A stretch of 64,000 nt of DNA, from the NCBI RefSeq assembly GCF_947179165.1, contig NC_077242.1, positions 74,691,097-74,755,096 on the forward strand. The letters are read 5' to 3'. The stretch comes from Solanum dulcamara (Eukaryota > Streptophyta > Magnoliopsida > Solanales > Solanaceae). This document shows positions 39,910 through 49,849 of the stretch, piece by piece. Under the pieces are notes generated by a model, which had not been told where the DNA came from, did no database searches, and saw nothing but the letters and a program-made list of their open reading frames with translations. Positions within the stretch are counted from its first letter, which is position 1. Each line of letters begins with the position of its first letter. Both the position numbers and the translations under genes were made by a program.

Positions 39910-40830
39910 TGTGCCGAAAGAAAAGTCAGCAAAAAAATTGAAGATAGATTTCATGAACATCAAGATTGTTTCTCATAAAAGGGTTGCTTTAGTAGAACTC
40001 AATTATTACCATATTTTTATAAAAAGGTTGCCTTAATAGAACTATTTTAGAACTCAATTATTACCTTTTTTTAAAAAAGGTTGCCTTAATAGAACTATTT
40101 TAGAACTCAATTGAACAGATCTTTAACACAATGTGTTTTAGGCAAATTGGTACAATATCATTAATGTATTATAACTCACCATTTCAGAAGCAAAGGCATC
40201 TGCAAATTGGAAGAATTGGATTTGTAACTTAGGTATTCAATTTGAATTTCACCAACATTTCAACAGCTCAGCTCCAATGTTTGACTCAATTAGCACCAAG
40301 ATAAACACCATTTTTTTTCATTTTCTTAGATATTTTGTTCTAAATATTTTCCTGTGAATAGCAACCATGCAGAAGCAGAAGCATGGTCTTTGCTTGCTAA
40401 CCAGCATAAAGAAAAAGGATGATACTTATGTGAATTAGCAATAACCAGGAAGCATATTTATCTGTAGAAACATGTTTTTTTTAAGAACAAAGTATAAAAT
40501 TACACCAAACTGGAAGAAAATAAAAAACTTACAGTACTGGGAAAATGAGGAGAAGTCCTTCCACGTAATAATCTCAAGGAACTCTACTATAGTCTTCCGA
40601 GGATAAGTTAATTCTAGCCAGTCTCATCCTTCATTCTGGGCTGGATCCTTTACACAAAAATGAACATATTTCTGAACCTTATTTTTGCAATTAAGACAAG
40701 ATAGTGATTACTTCCAGACTCTACTATAGCCTTCCCACCTTCACCAAACGTAGGAAAGAAGTTAATTATTTTCCAATATTCATTTAGGTTTCCATGTCAA
40801 GAGCACAAAGTCACATGCTTCACCACTTTC
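39910..40830. other. Spacer with a short tandem duplication
   Basis: A 54-55 bp unit (AAAAAGGTTGCCTTAATAGAACTATTTTAGAACTCAATT) occurs twice, with a partial third copy, at about 39975-40112. The rest is AT-rich with no gene recognised. Confidence 0.6.
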
Positions 40831-40837
40831 CTACTCA

Positions 40838-41027
40838 TATTTATCAGATGTGTTTTATGATAAGGCAAAAGAGAAGCCAGCTACACCATGGCTGCAAACA
40901 CTGGTTGCATGTGAGAGAGAAATCTCAATCACAGGCCATACCGTGTTGCCACACCAAGATACAGGTCAGGTCATCTCTATGCCCGCATTGGTTAGCCCAG
41001 ATATAGAAATATCATCATCACTGCCTT
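40838..41027 (-). ncRNA. A48, class IV, box D lost
   Basis: Core ACCATGGCTGCA, loop CCAAGATACAGG, box C GTGATGATGA; the terminal side reads TATTTATCAGATG. Confidence 0.47.
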
Positions 41028-41135
41028 TTTATGTCATTCCATGAACACAGTAAACACGCACACAAGAAAAGACTCTATATAAGTTAAACCCATTTTGCAT
41101 TTTGCATTTTCTCTTTCTGCTTTTCTCATGAAAAA

Positions 41136-41235
41136 AAGGGCTGTTGGTTGTTTGATAATGGAGGAAAATCAATGGCAGAACGGAGAGGGCAACCACCCTT
41201 TAAAGAAAATCCCAATACTCTCTGTTTTGCCTCAT
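41136..41235 (-). ncRNA. B34, class IV
   Basis: AAAGGGCTGTTGG/GGCAACCACCCTTT; GGAGAGG/ACTCTCTG. Confidence 0.55.
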
Positions 41236-41336
41236 TTCTTTCTTTCTGGGCTAATCTTTTCCGTATTTGGGTAAACTCTTTGGTTTATTCACCTTCAACA
41301 ATGGACAAACTATCAAAGACCATGAAACGGGTCATT

Positions 41337-41508
41337 GAGGCTCAGATTTGCTGTATTGTAACACAGCAAAAGAGAAGGCAACCAAAACATGGCTGCAGAC
41401 AACAGTTTGCTACATTAAGCCATACCGGGTCGTCCGCCAAGATACAGGTCAGATATTTCTCAATGCCGTGATTGAACATAGCCCATAAAAAGCAATCTTC
41501 ACAGCCCC
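41337..41508 (-). ncRNA. A49, class II
   Basis: Box D intact; box C GTGAAGA; core ACATGGCTGCAG; loop GCCAAGATACAGG; stem GAGGCT with AGCCCC. Confidence 0.52.
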
Positions 41509-41579
41509 TTTACAAGATAAGAAGCAGCACAAAGGGTGTGTTTGGATGAAAGTTTTTCTCTTTTCTAATCTTGCTTTTA

Positions 41580-41611
41580 TCGAAAGGAAGCAAGCAATCA
41601 TCACAACCCCT
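41580..41611 (-). ncRNA. A tail fragment
   Basis: Only GGAAGCAAGCAATCATCACA and the CCCC end remain, 70 bp after A49. This is evidence for unequal exchange that removed a B and most of an A. Confidence 0.45.
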
Positions 41612-41716
41612 TTACAACATCAGCAGCAGCAGCAGCACAAAGAGACAGTGGAAGAGTATAAGGTGTCTTTGGATGAAGTTCTCAATTTGTTTTCTTTTTC
41701 CTTTTTTGTTTGTTTC

Positions 41717-41816
41717 AAAGGGCTGTTGGTTTTTTGCGTCATCAATGGTGAAATCACGGCAAAGCAGAGATGGGCAACCATCCTTCATAGAAAATCCCAA
41801 TTTCTCCGACTCCTCA
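41717..41816 (-). ncRNA. B35, class II
   Basis: AAAGGGCTGTTGG/GGCAACCATCCTT; GCAGAGATGGG/CCCAATTTCTCCG. Confidence 0.54.
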
Positions 41817-41878
41817 TTCATCAGAGCTGAAATTGAAATGCAAACCCCTAATGGGTTCGCCGACCCAAATGGGTTATT

Positions 41879-42041
41879 GAGGCTCAGATTTTCTGAATTT
41901 GAACAAAGCACAAGAGAAGAGCAACACCGCCATGGCTGCAGACAATAGTTAACTATTCAAAGCCGTACTGGGTCCCCCTGCCAAGATACGGGTCCATGAT
42001 TGAATATAGCCCATAAAGGAAGCAAGCAATCATCACAGCCC
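41879..42041 (-). ncRNA. A50, class II
   Basis: GAGGCT/AGCC, box C GTGATGA, box D, core GCCATGGCTGCAGAC, loop CCCTG-CCAAGATA-CGGG; short body. Confidence 0.56.
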
Positions 42042-42149
42042 ATTTACAGCAATAGTAACAGCAGCAGCAGCATAAAGAGACAGAGCAAGAAGAATATAAG
42101 GGTGTGTTTGGATGAAATTTTTTTATTATGTTTTCTTTTTGTTTATTTC

Positions 42150-42252
42150 AAAGGGCTGTTGGGTTTTTTCATCCACTAATGGAGAAGTCACTGCACAAAC
42201 AGAAATGGGCAACCACCCTTCACAGAAAATCCTAATTTCTCCGACGACTCAT
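42150..42252 (-). ncRNA. B36, class II
   Basis: AAAGGGCTGTTGGG/GGCAACCACCCTT; ACAGAAATGGG partner slightly eroded. Confidence 0.52.
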
Positions 42253-42306
42253 TCTTCAGAGTTGAAATTTCAAAGAAAATGCATTTTCCAACCATATTGG
42301 GTTATT

Positions 42307-42487
42307 GAGGGCTCAGATTTGCTGTATTTGAACAAAGCAAAAGAGTAGCAACACCGCCATGGCTGCAGACACCAGTTTGCTATTCAAAGCCAAACCAGGT
42401 CGCCCTGCCAAGATACGGGTCAAATATTTTCTCAATTGCCATGATTGAACATAGCCCAGAAAGGAAGCAATCAATCATCATAGCCCC
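42307..42487 (-). ncRNA. A51, class II, intact
   Basis: GGGCT/AGCCC, box C ATGATGA, box D, core GCCATGGCTGCAGAC, loop CCAAGATACGGG. Confidence 0.6.
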
Positions 42488-42585
42488 TTCAAAACATTAG
42501 CAGCACAAAGAGAGGAGAAAGAGGAAGAGCAAGAGGAGTATAGGGGTGTGTTCGATATGATTTTTTTGTTGTTGTTGTTTATTTC

Positions 42586-42687
42586 AAAGGGCTGTTGGTT
42601 TTTTTGTTCCATTAATGGAGAAATCACTGGCAAAGCAGAGATGGGCAACCACCCTTTACAGGAAATCCCAATTTCTCGATGCCTCAT
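42586..42687 (-). ncRNA. B37, class II
   Basis: AAAGGGCTGTTGG/GGCAACCACCCTTT; GCAGAGATGGG/CCCAATTTCTCGATGC. Confidence 0.56.
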
Positions 42688-42749
42688 TCTTCAGAGCTGA
42701 AATTTCAACACAAACCCATTATAGATTTTCCAACTCGAATGGGTAATTG

Positions 42750-42812
42750 AGCGGTAAGGCTTCATACACACCACTCCTCCCCAACCCCACTTATGGATAT
42801 ATTGTTGTTGTA
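42750..42812 (-). mobile_element. Short SINE-like fragment, minus strand
   Basis: GGTAAGGCTTCATACACACC, CCCCAACCCCACTT and ATATATTGTTGTTGTAG. Same place and class context as 30.82 kb. Confidence 0.52.
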
Positions 42813-42825
42813 GTAATGGGTTATT

Positions 42826-43008
42826 GGGAGCTCAGATTAGCTGTATTTGAACAAGAGAAGAGCGACACCGCCAATCGCCATGGCTGCAGACACCGGTTTG
42901 CTATTCAAAGCCATAACCAGGTCGCCATGCCAAGATAAGGGTCGGATATTTTCTCAATTGCCATGATTGAACATAACCAGAAAGGAAGTAATCAATCATC
43001 ATAGCCCC
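42826..43008 (-). ncRNA. A52, class II
   Basis: Box C ATGATGA, box D CTGA, core GCCATGGCTGCAGAC, loop CCAAGATAAGGG. Confidence 0.56.
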
Positions 43009-43108
43009 TTTACAACATTAGCAGCACAAAGAAAAGAGAAAGAGGAAGAGCAAGAGGGTATAGGGGTGTGTTTGGTATGAAGATTTTTTGTTTTTTCTTG
43101 TTTATTTC

Positions 43109-43210
43109 AAAGGGCTGTTGGTTTCTATGGTCCATTGATGGAGAAATCACTGGCATAGCAGAAAGGGTCAACCACCCTTTAAGAAAACCCCAATTTCTCT
43201 GATGCCTCAT
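43109..43210 (-). ncRNA. B38, class II
   Basis: AAAGGGCTGTTGG/TCAACCACCCTTT; GCAGAAAGGG/CAATTTCTCTG. Confidence 0.53.
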
Positions 43211-43378
43211 TCTTCTTCCTTTCTAAGCTATGCTCAACTTGTAGCTTTTGTTTGCCAAGAACCATATCACCACTGTCTCAACTTCACCTTTTTCTAGTAT
43301 GATTCTCTCTGTTTAGGTGTTCACGCAACCATGCAGCAGCAAGAAATCTTGGGCTTACTAGCAAAACTGACTGAATGA

Positions 43379-43400
43379 ACAAATAAATAAATAAATAAAT
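43379..43400. repeat. (AAAT)n microsatellite
   Basis: Positional counterpart of the repeats before A35 and A45. Confidence 0.88.
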
Positions 43401-43499
43401 AGTCCGCATTTCTCATGATGCCTCATTGAGCTGGCTTTCAAAATAAGTGAAATGGGTTTGGTTTCCACCAAGCAAATGCCCAGGACTACTTGCAATTTT

Positions 43500-43683
43500 G
43501 AGGCTCAGATCTGAACTATCAATGAGGAACAGAGAAAGAGACCACGCCACGGCTGCAAAAGTACAGGTTGCATGTGAAAGAGAAGCCTTAAATCACATAG
43601 CAACTGGGGTTTGCCAAGGCAAGATACGGGTCTGATTGTCTTTATTCCCAAAGCCCAGAAAAGCAAGTATTATCACTGCCACC
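43500..43683 (-). ncRNA. A53, class VIa
   Basis: Box C GTGATAA, box D CTGA, core GCCACGGCTGCA, loop GCAAGATACGGG. Confidence 0.52.
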
Positions 43684-43797
43684 TTGAGAAAATAGCTGCA
43701 TAATTTTCAAGATATTAGGATACTTTGAATTAAGCTCATAAATCAGACTGAGGGTCCAAGTACTACTATTACTACGTTAATGCTTTGCTTTCAACTG

Positions 43798-43930
43798 GAG
43801 GCTCAGATTTGTATCTGGAGCATTGAAATTTCTGGAAACCTGCCATGCCAGCAAATCACAGAAATTCAAGTTGCCATGCCAAGATACAGGTAACAAAAGT
43901 TTAATGCCCGATGTTAACAAGCTCAGCCCT
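43798..43930 (-). ncRNA. A54, class VIb, box C lost
   Basis: Box D and GCCATGCCAGCA-type core remain; truncated at AAGCTCAGCCC. Confidence 0.43.
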
Positions 43931-44043
43931 GTTGTTTCCCCTCTTTTAGTTCATTGCTTTGGAAGAGCCAGTGAAGACAAATTACGACAACCGAAACATA
44001 AGCACAAATCCACATATACTCATATGCAGAAACATAAAAAAAA

Positions 44044-44136
44044 AAAAGGTTGCCTGGTTTAGAGTGAAAAGAAAGCACCTGCATGTCGAAGATGGTCATC
44101 CACTCTGAGAATCAACTGATCCCCCAAAGCCTCATT
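44044..44136 (-). ncRNA. B39, class VI (diverged)
   Basis: AAAGGTTGCCTGG, GATGGTCATCCACT, CCCCCAAAGCCTCATTC. Confidence 0.43.
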
Positions 44137-44149
44137 CTTTGAGCAGAAA

Positions 44150-44195
44150 TGACGTGGTGGTAGTTGCTTATCACATCAGTCTAACACATAAAACT
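44150..44195 (+). pseudogene. tRNA-Val-like 5' half only
   Basis: GTGGTAGTTGCTTATCACA and TCAGTCTAACACA, then ATAAAACTGAAGA. The T-arm half is missing. Confidence 0.55.
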
Positions 44196-44271
44196 GAAGA
44201 TTAGGGAAATTTCATGAATGATCATCCAGAAAACCAAAAACTGAAGTACTATGTTGCTCTTTCTTTCTCTT

Positions 44272-44366
44272 CAAGGCTGTTGGTTTGTTGAGAAGGGGAG
44301 AATCATAGGCAAAGCAGACAGGGGCAACCACCCTTGAAAGAAATCCCATACTCTCTGCAGCCTCAC
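44272..44366 (-). ncRNA. B40, class V
   Basis: AAGGCTGTTGG/GGCAACCACCCTT; GCAGACAGGGG/ACTCTCTGC. Confidence 0.54.
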
Positions 44367-44475
44367 TCTCTATTTTTGGGCTAACCTAACAAATGGAATT
44401 CGCTTATATGAGAGCTTAAACGAAAAGACATCAAAATTCTGCATATAAGAGAATTTCTCAGCTTCAACAGTCTTT

Positions 44476-44533
44476 TCAGCTCAAGAGGAAAATGTCTGAT
44501 CATCTTTCACAAACAACAATTTTCATAGTCTCT
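44476..44533 (-). ncRNA. A55, tail fragment of class 0
   Basis: CAGCTCAAGAGGAAAATGTC and TTTTCATAGTCTC correspond to the box C end of A00; box C itself is eroded. Confidence 0.38.
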
Positions 44534-44569
44534 AAAGAGTGGAACGGAGGGAGTAATAAGTAAATCAAC

Positions 44570-44691
44570 TAAGGATGAATTTGCAATTAAAAAACTTTCA
44601 TTTGAGAGATCATTGGCAGTGGAGAATGACAGAGAGGGGCAAAACCACCCATAAAAACTCCCCACAGCTCTCTGTTTTCACCGCAACCTCA
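44570..44691 (-). ncRNA. B41, class 0
   Basis: 5' arm decayed (AAGGATGAATTTG), 3' arm GGCAAAACCACCC, S1 ACAGAGAGG/GCTCTCTG intact. Confidence 0.48.
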
Positions 44692-44721
44692 GACTTATAC
44701 TAAGAAGAGTTCCCAGATAAT

Positions 44722-44893
44722 GAGGCACAGATCTGTGGTATATCCCGAGCAAAAAATGATCCAATGAAGCCATGGCTGCAAAAACCACCAGAAAATCTGG
44801 GGTTATGCCCTGCCAAGATACGGGCCAGATAATCTCAAATGTCCGATTAATAAGCTCATAAGGGAATGAAAGGTTGCTAAATCTTATTGCCTC
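44722..44893 (-). ncRNA. A56, class I-like
   Basis: Core GCCATGGCTGCA and loop CCCTG-CCAAGATA-CGGG intact; box D changed (CTGT) and box C shortened. Confidence 0.47.
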
Positions 44894-45072
44894 TTTCAAG
44901 CCGTCAATCAAACTGGCATAACTTGTCTCTAAACCGAACGAATCAATAACAGCTTGTTTGGATGGTTGTTAACCATTGTATTTTATTGTTACTTTAGATA
45001 GGCCAAATACATAGATAGACCCTCAAACTTGCCATGAATTGTCTGTTGGACAGTGATCACTTGGATACTTCA

Positions 45073-45228
45073 ACTTGACAGGTGCAAAAAGAGATCCGAC
45101 ATCATCATGACTGCAAAATACCACCAGAAAATCTAGCGACATGCCCTGCCAAGATACTGGCCGGATAATCTCAAATGCCCAATTAATAAGCTCAGAAGGG
45201 AATGAAAGATTGATAAAATCATCTTCTA
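45073..45228 (-). ncRNA. A57, counterpart of A02
   Basis: Loop CCCTG-CCAAGATACTGG; core TCATGACTGCA; both boxes degenerate. Confidence 0.38.
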
Positions 45229-45291
45229 TCACCACTGACAATTTAAACATCAGCTTCAAAGTATCCCATTTATGCTAATTTCCCAGAAATT

Positions 45292-45345
45292 GAGCTCAAG
45301 CAAACAGGATCAGATCCAATGCCAACATGGGTGTAACAACCGCCA
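45292..45345 (-). ncRNA. A58, counterpart of A03, truncated
   Basis: TTGAGCTCAAGCAAACAGG and CCAATGCCAACATGGGTG remain. Confidence 0.33.
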
Positions 45346-45628
45346 GAAAAATACAAACATGGTAACTAGCATAAATGCAAAACTTCAAAAAAAAACAGGG
45401 GCTTCCCAGAAAAGGAACGCAACCCCCTCCAACATTTCATTCAAATGCCTCAATCTTGAGCTGTTACTTATCAAAAGATGGAGATGCAGTACGAATGAAA
45501 AGCATTTAAACTGCAAATCAGAAGGGCATTGGTTCAATATCTCACACATTAATCATGGAAAAGATATTGCCCCTTATGCATAGTATAGGGGTAAATTTGA
45601 CCCTTTTCCCTTTTTTCTTTAGCAAATT

Positions 45629-45809
45629 GAGGCTCAGATTTGTGTTGTGCTGAGGCAAAAGAGAAGCCAACCACGCCATGGCTGCAACACATGATTGCAT
45701 GTGTGAGTTATGCATCTCAATCACAGGCCATACTGGGTTGCCCCGCCAAGATACGGGTTGGGTTATCTCAATGGCTGAATTTAGTTAGCCCAGAAATCAT
45801 CACTGCCTC
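45629..45809 (-). ncRNA. A59, class IV, intact
   Basis: GAGGC/GCCTC, box C GTGATGA, box D, core GCCATGGCTGCA, loop CCCCG-CCAAGATA-CGGG. Confidence 0.6.
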
Positions 45810-45946
45810 TTTAATAATTTCATAGTCATGTTGTAGTTGTTGTATAATTGTGTGTATTGCCTTATGAGCATATATTTAAGGGTGCAAAAAAGCAATGAAA
45901 CACAGAAACTCTAGTGTACTCTCTTTGTCTCTCTCTCTATCTTTTT

Positions 45947-46047
45947 TAAGGGATGTTGGTTTGTTTCAAAAAATGGAGAATCATAGGCAAAGCATAGAGA
46001 AGGGCAACCACCCTTGATAGAAATCCCATACACTCAGCTGCCTCATT
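45947..46047 (-). ncRNA. B42, class V
   Basis: AAGGGATGTTGG/GGCAACCACCCTT; S1 eroded (CATAGAGAAGG/CACTCAGCTG). Confidence 0.5.
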
Positions 46048-46123
46048 CTTGCCATTTCTGAGCTAACCTAACGAAAGGGAATTCACAAGACTCGAAAGGT
46101 CCTCTCACCCAATTGTTTCTCTT

Positions 46124-46309
46124 GAGGCTCAGATCTGTTATAAAATCAGGCAAAAGGAGACAAAACAATCGCCATGGCTGCAGGCCTCGGTTGCAAAACA
46201 ATGGAAATGCCTTACCAAGTTGCCCCGCCAAGATACGCACAGTTTCAATGCACAACCCAACTCTATGATCTATACAGCTTCATTTGTTATCATCAGTCAT
46301 CACAGCCTC
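46124..46309 (-). ncRNA. A60, class V, intact
   Basis: GAGGCT/AGCCTC, box C GTGATGA, box D, core GCCATGGCTGCAGG, loop CCCCG-CCAAGATACG. Confidence 0.6.
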
Positions 46310-46330
46310 ATCCTATAATGAAAAGCTAGC

Positions 46331-46402
46331 AATGGTATATAGACCTTACCCCAGTCCTTTGTGAGGAACTAGAGAAGTTGTTTCCCATAGACCTCAGCTC
46401 AA
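46331..46402 (+). mobile_element. SINE-like fragment
   Basis: ATATAGACCTTACCCCAGTCC, GAGGAACTAGAGAAGTTGTTTCCC and AGACCTCAGCTCAAG. Confidence 0.5.
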
Positions 46403-46487
46403 GAACATCAGAGTCAAGAACCTAAATGACTGGGCAAAAAACAAACAGAAACTGTAGTGTACTCTATCTATGTCTCTCTCTCTTTTT

Positions 46488-46592
46488 TAAGGGCTGTTGG
46501 TTTGTTTTAAAAAATGGAAGAATCATAGGCAAAGCAGAGAAAAGGGCAACCACCCTTGTATAGAAATCCCATTACTCTCTATGCTGCCTCAT
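46488..46592 (-). ncRNA. B43, class V
   Basis: AAGGGCTGTTGG/GGCAACCACCCTT; GCAGAGAAAAGG/TTACTCTCTATGC. Confidence 0.55.
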
Positions 46593-46660
46593 TCTGAGCT
46601 AATCTAACAAAAGGGGTTTACAAGTAATTACTTGCCAAAACGGAAATGGGTTTTTCTCTT

Positions 46661-46834
46661 GAGGCTCAGATCTGTAAGATAAAATCAAGTAAAAGGAGAC
46701 AAACAACCACCAGGGCTGCAGACTTCAGTTAGCATAACAATGTAAATTGCCTTACCGAGTCGCCCGCCAAGATACGGGTAGCTCCAATACCCGACCCAAC
46801 TCTAGACAACTCCATTTGTCATCATTACAGCACC
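46661..46834 (-). ncRNA. A61, class V
   Basis: Box D intact, box C TAATGATGA, core ACCAGGGCTGCAG, loop GCCAAGATACGGG; closing stem eroded (AGCACC). Confidence 0.52.
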
Positions 46835-46876
46835 AACAAGTGAAGAAATAGGAGTTTTCAAAAGGGTCTTTCTAGA

Positions 46877-47046
46877 AAGGCTCAGATCTGTAACACAAAA
46901 TCAAGCAAAAGGAGACAAAGCAACTGCCATGGCTGCAGACCTAGGTTTGCAAAATAATGGAAATGCCTTACCAGCTCACCACGCCAAGATACTCCAATAT
47001 GCCCGATCCAACTATAGACAACTTCATTTGTCATCATCACAGCCTC
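46877..47046 (-). ncRNA. A62, class V
   Basis: Only about 42 bp after A61 with no B between. Box C GTGATGATGA, box D, core GCCATGGCTGCAG, loop GCCAAGATACTCC. Confidence 0.54.
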
Positions 47047-47169
47047 GAAGGAGAAGTAGCAGCAGTTGTGCTGCAATTCACTTAATATATGGAATCAAGA
47101 GAGTGTATTTTAGCTCAAAAGCTCCTAAAATAAGCCAATCCAAACACGCTCGTAGATTAGACCTTTTTC

Positions 47170-47260
47170 AACTATGGTAGTTTTGGTGAAATTTTGAAAA
47201 GGAAATCATCGTCTGAAGAACAGAGAGAGGGCAACCACCGTTGAAGTCCCCAATACTCAT
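47170..47260 (-). ncRNA. B44, class V, degraded
   Basis: GGAAATCATCG, AACAGAGAGAGGGCAACCACC kept; 5' arm replaced by ATGGTAGTTTTGG. Confidence 0.42.
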
Positions 47261-47277
47261 ATGCAGAAACATTACAA

Positions 47278-47352
47278 AAAAAGGTTGCCCTGGTTTAGAG
47301 TGAAAGAAAGCACCTGCATGTCGAAGATGGTCATCCACTCTGAGAATCATCC
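47278..47352 (-). ncRNA. B45, class VI, interrupted by hAT MITE
   Basis: AAAGGTTGCCCTGG, GATGGTCATCCACTCTGAGAATCATC, then the MITE; CTGATCCCCAAAACAC resumes at 47733, directly against a tRNA-Val-like remnant. Confidence 0.42.
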
Positions 47353-47724
47353 AGTGTTATCAAAGGCAAAAAGTGCAAAAACACTCTAAGGTCCATTGGG
47401 GCTTTAAGGGCAGAGCGCAAATAAAGTGTGGGCATTAATGAAAAAAGACGCAAAGGGAGAAAAGATACAAATCTATATGTTTAGTCCAAGACCAATAATT
47501 ATAAACATGAATGACAAATATATGACCAAAGAAATTGGAAAAAAAAAGTATGATAAAATGAAATATCAATTGTTTAACGTCACTTCTTCAAAAGAGGCTC
47601 ATTGGCAAGGAAAAGTTTGCCTTAAAACCCTGATGACCACACTGAAGCGCTCATAAAGTGAGGCGAAGCTCTAAACACCTTTTGAGCCTCGCTTCGCGGC
47701 TTAAGAGCGCCTTTGACAACACTG
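47352..47724. mobile_element. hAT-type MITE, copy 2
   Basis: CAGTGTTATCAAAGGC and GCGCCTTTGACAACACTG with a perfect 8-bp duplication GAATCATC on each side. Confidence 0.87.
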
Positions 47725-47739
47725 GAATCATCTGATCCC

Positions 47740-47950
47740 CAAAACACATAAAACTGAAGAATCCCAGATCCAGAGAACAACCTTCTAATGAAGACTAATC
47801 AATGGTTGCATTAAAAGGGTGTTGTTATCACTTGCGAAAAGAATTCCACAAACTTACCACATCAAGAGAAAGGAAATCCAACTTCTCTTTGAAACGAGGC
47901 AAAATGAGTTTCCATTAAAGAAGGTTGCGTGTTCGATTCCCGGGTCATCA
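47740..47950 (+). pseudogene. tRNA-Val-like remnant, copy 3, strongly altered
   Basis: ACACATAAAACTGAAG (anticodon-arm end) and GAAGGTTGCGTGTTCGATTCCCGGG (T arm with a restored CCCGGG) are separated by about 165 bp. The D-arm half is deleted. Confidence 0.5.
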
Positions 47951-47968
47951 ACAGAAAATTTAGAAAAT

Positions 47969-48200
47969 GAGGCTCAGATCTAAGTTTCTGATGGGGCAAA
48001 GAGAAGGCGACCACGCCATGGCTGCAATAGAACCGATTGCATGTGAAAGAGAAATCTCAAATCACAGACCATTTCGGTGTTTGCCAACCAAGATACGGGT
48101 TGGGATGCCTCAATGCCCGGATGAAAATAAGGACAAAATTTAAATAGTGGCCTTAGAAAAGGTCGCAAATTGCCTAATGAACAAGTATCATCACTGTCTC
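47969..48200 (-). ncRNA. A63, class VIc
   Basis: Box D, core GCCATGGCTGCA, loop ACCAAGATACGGG, box C GTGATGA; closing stem GTCTC. Confidence 0.54.
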
Positions 48201-48493
48201 TTTCAGGAAATGGTTACTCTTCCATTGATTTCAAGAAATTGTGGAAGTTTTGAACCGCAAGGACGCAAATGCCCCATGCTTTATCATTTTCTGACTCTAA
48301 TATAATTAATTAAATTATGCAAGGACCAAATTTGAATAACTCCAACACAACATTTCATCACAAAATTCAAACAATAAGCACTAAGAAACAAAAGATTAGC
48401 CCACCATACTCCCATCTCAAATAACAAGCAAGCTGAAAACTGGAACACAACTAATTGGTCAAAAGAGATAATAATAATAATAACAAAGATTTT

Positions 48494-48636
48494 GAGGGTC
48501 AGATTTGTATTTCCATCATGGGCACTGAAATCTCAACACCGCATGGATGCAAATCCCGAAAGGACTGCCGTGCCAAAGATACGGTCTATCAAATCCTGAT
48601 TTCCTCTAGCTCAGAAAAATCAATCATAACAGCCCC
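48494..48636 (-). ncRNA. A64, class II-like, diverged
   Basis: GAGGGTCAGATTTG, core CGCATGGATGCA, loop GTGCCAAAGATACGG; box C eroded (TTATGATT). Confidence 0.45.
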
Positions 48637-48699
48637 ATTAAGAACCTACCCCTGAACTTAAGGGACCATTGAGGTCTCTCTCTCTCTCTCACACACACA

Positions 48700-48745
48700 T
48701 ACGCGGCCTACTTCTAGGATTACACTGGGTATGTTGTTGTACATA
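48700..48745 (-). mobile_element. SINE-like tail fragment
   Basis: GGATTACACTGGGTATGTTG is the reverse complement of the family's 5' text. A short (CT)n/(CA)n run lies just left. Confidence 0.45.
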
Positions 48746-48866
48746 CATACATGCACAAAATAAGGGTTTTGGCTTGACACATAAATCATCGGCATGTCGG
48801 CAAAGGTCAAACACCCCAGAAATCCCCAAAAGTTTGTCCTATGTCTCATTTCTTTAGAGCTGAAAT

Positions 48867-49249
48867 CAGTGTTATCAAAGGCGAAAAGTGCAAAAAAGCT
48901 CTAAGGTCCATTGGGGCTTTAAGCGCAGAGCGCAAATAAAGTGTGGGTTTTAATGAAAAAAGGCGCAAAGAGAGAAAAAGATACATATATATATGTTTAG
49001 TCCAAGACCAATAATTATAAACATGAATGACAAATATATGACCAAAGAAATTGAAAAAAAGGTATGATAAAGTGAAATATCAATTGTTTAGTGTCACTTC
49101 TTCAAAATAGGCTCATTGGCAAGGAAAAATTTGTCTTATAACCTTGATGACCACACTGAAGCGCACATAAAGCGAGGCGAAGTGTTAAACACGTTTTGAG
49201 CCTCGCTTCAGGGCTTAAGCGCGCTTAAAACACGCCTTTGACAACATTG
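48867..49249. mobile_element. hAT-type MITE, copy 3
   Basis: CAGTGTTATCAAAGGCG / CGCCTTTGACAACATTG. The flanking 8-mers GCTGAAAT and GCCAAAAT match at 6 of 8. Confidence 0.82.
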
Positions 49250-49268
49250 GCCAAAATGAAATGCTTAT

Positions 49269-49546
49269 TGAGGACTCAGATTTGCGGTATTTTAATATTT
49301 TTTAGATGAAGCAATTGATTCCATTCATGGCATCAAGATGCAAAGTTGTTACAAAAGAGTGAGCACTAGTATGTTATCTCTAGTACACCATCATAGTCAG
49401 ATTTGCAGTATTTTATGACAAAGCAAAAGAAAAGGAACGCCCCCATGGCTGCAGACACCAGTTTGCTATGCAAAAGCCATACCAGGTCGCCCCGCCAAGA
49501 TACGGGTCTGATAATCTCAATGCAATGATTGAACATTGTCCAAAAG
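49269..49546 (-). ncRNA. A65, class II, with internal retro-insertion
   Basis: Box D side, then a 102-bp insert, then core CCCATGGCTGCAGAC and loop CCCCG-CCAAGATA-CGGG; the box C end is deleted. Confidence 0.5.
49295..49396 (-). mobile_element. 102-bp retro-insertion with a 19-bp target duplication
   Basis: TCAGATTTGC(G/A)GTATTTTA occurs at 49276-49294 and 49397-49415. The insert ends in CTAAAAAATAT on the minus strand, like a short A-rich tail. Source RNA not recognised. Confidence 0.68.
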
Positions 49547-49593
49547 GGCGTGCTTCGATGACAATTTTATTTTTATTTATTTTTCTTGTTTAT

Positions 49594-49693
49594 TTCAAAG
49601 GCTTTTGATTTTTTGGTTATCAATGGAAATCACTGGCATTGCAGAGAGGGGCAACCACCCTTAACAGAAAATCCCAATCTCTGTGATGCCTCA
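49594..49693 (-). ncRNA. B46, class II
   Basis: AAAGGCTTTTG 5' arm altered; GGCAACCACCCTT, GCAGAGAGGGG, CCCAATCTCTG kept. Confidence 0.5.
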
Positions 49694-49849
49694 TTCTTCA
49701 TCATTTCAAGGCTGTTAAGCTGATACTAAAAGAATATGATGTGATCCATTAGGACTGCAAGATGATTTATAGCTTGCAGCAGAAAATCACAGGTTCAACA
49801 CATTCCAAAATTAAATCACTGAAAAGATTCACTCTCTTTTCAAGTAAAT

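Larger units (their letters stand above)
44430..45290. repeat. Segmental duplicate of 212-1060
   Basis: See 212-1060. This copy lacks several short stretches, including the SNP-rich start, and is inserted between class V cassettes. Confidence 0.85.
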
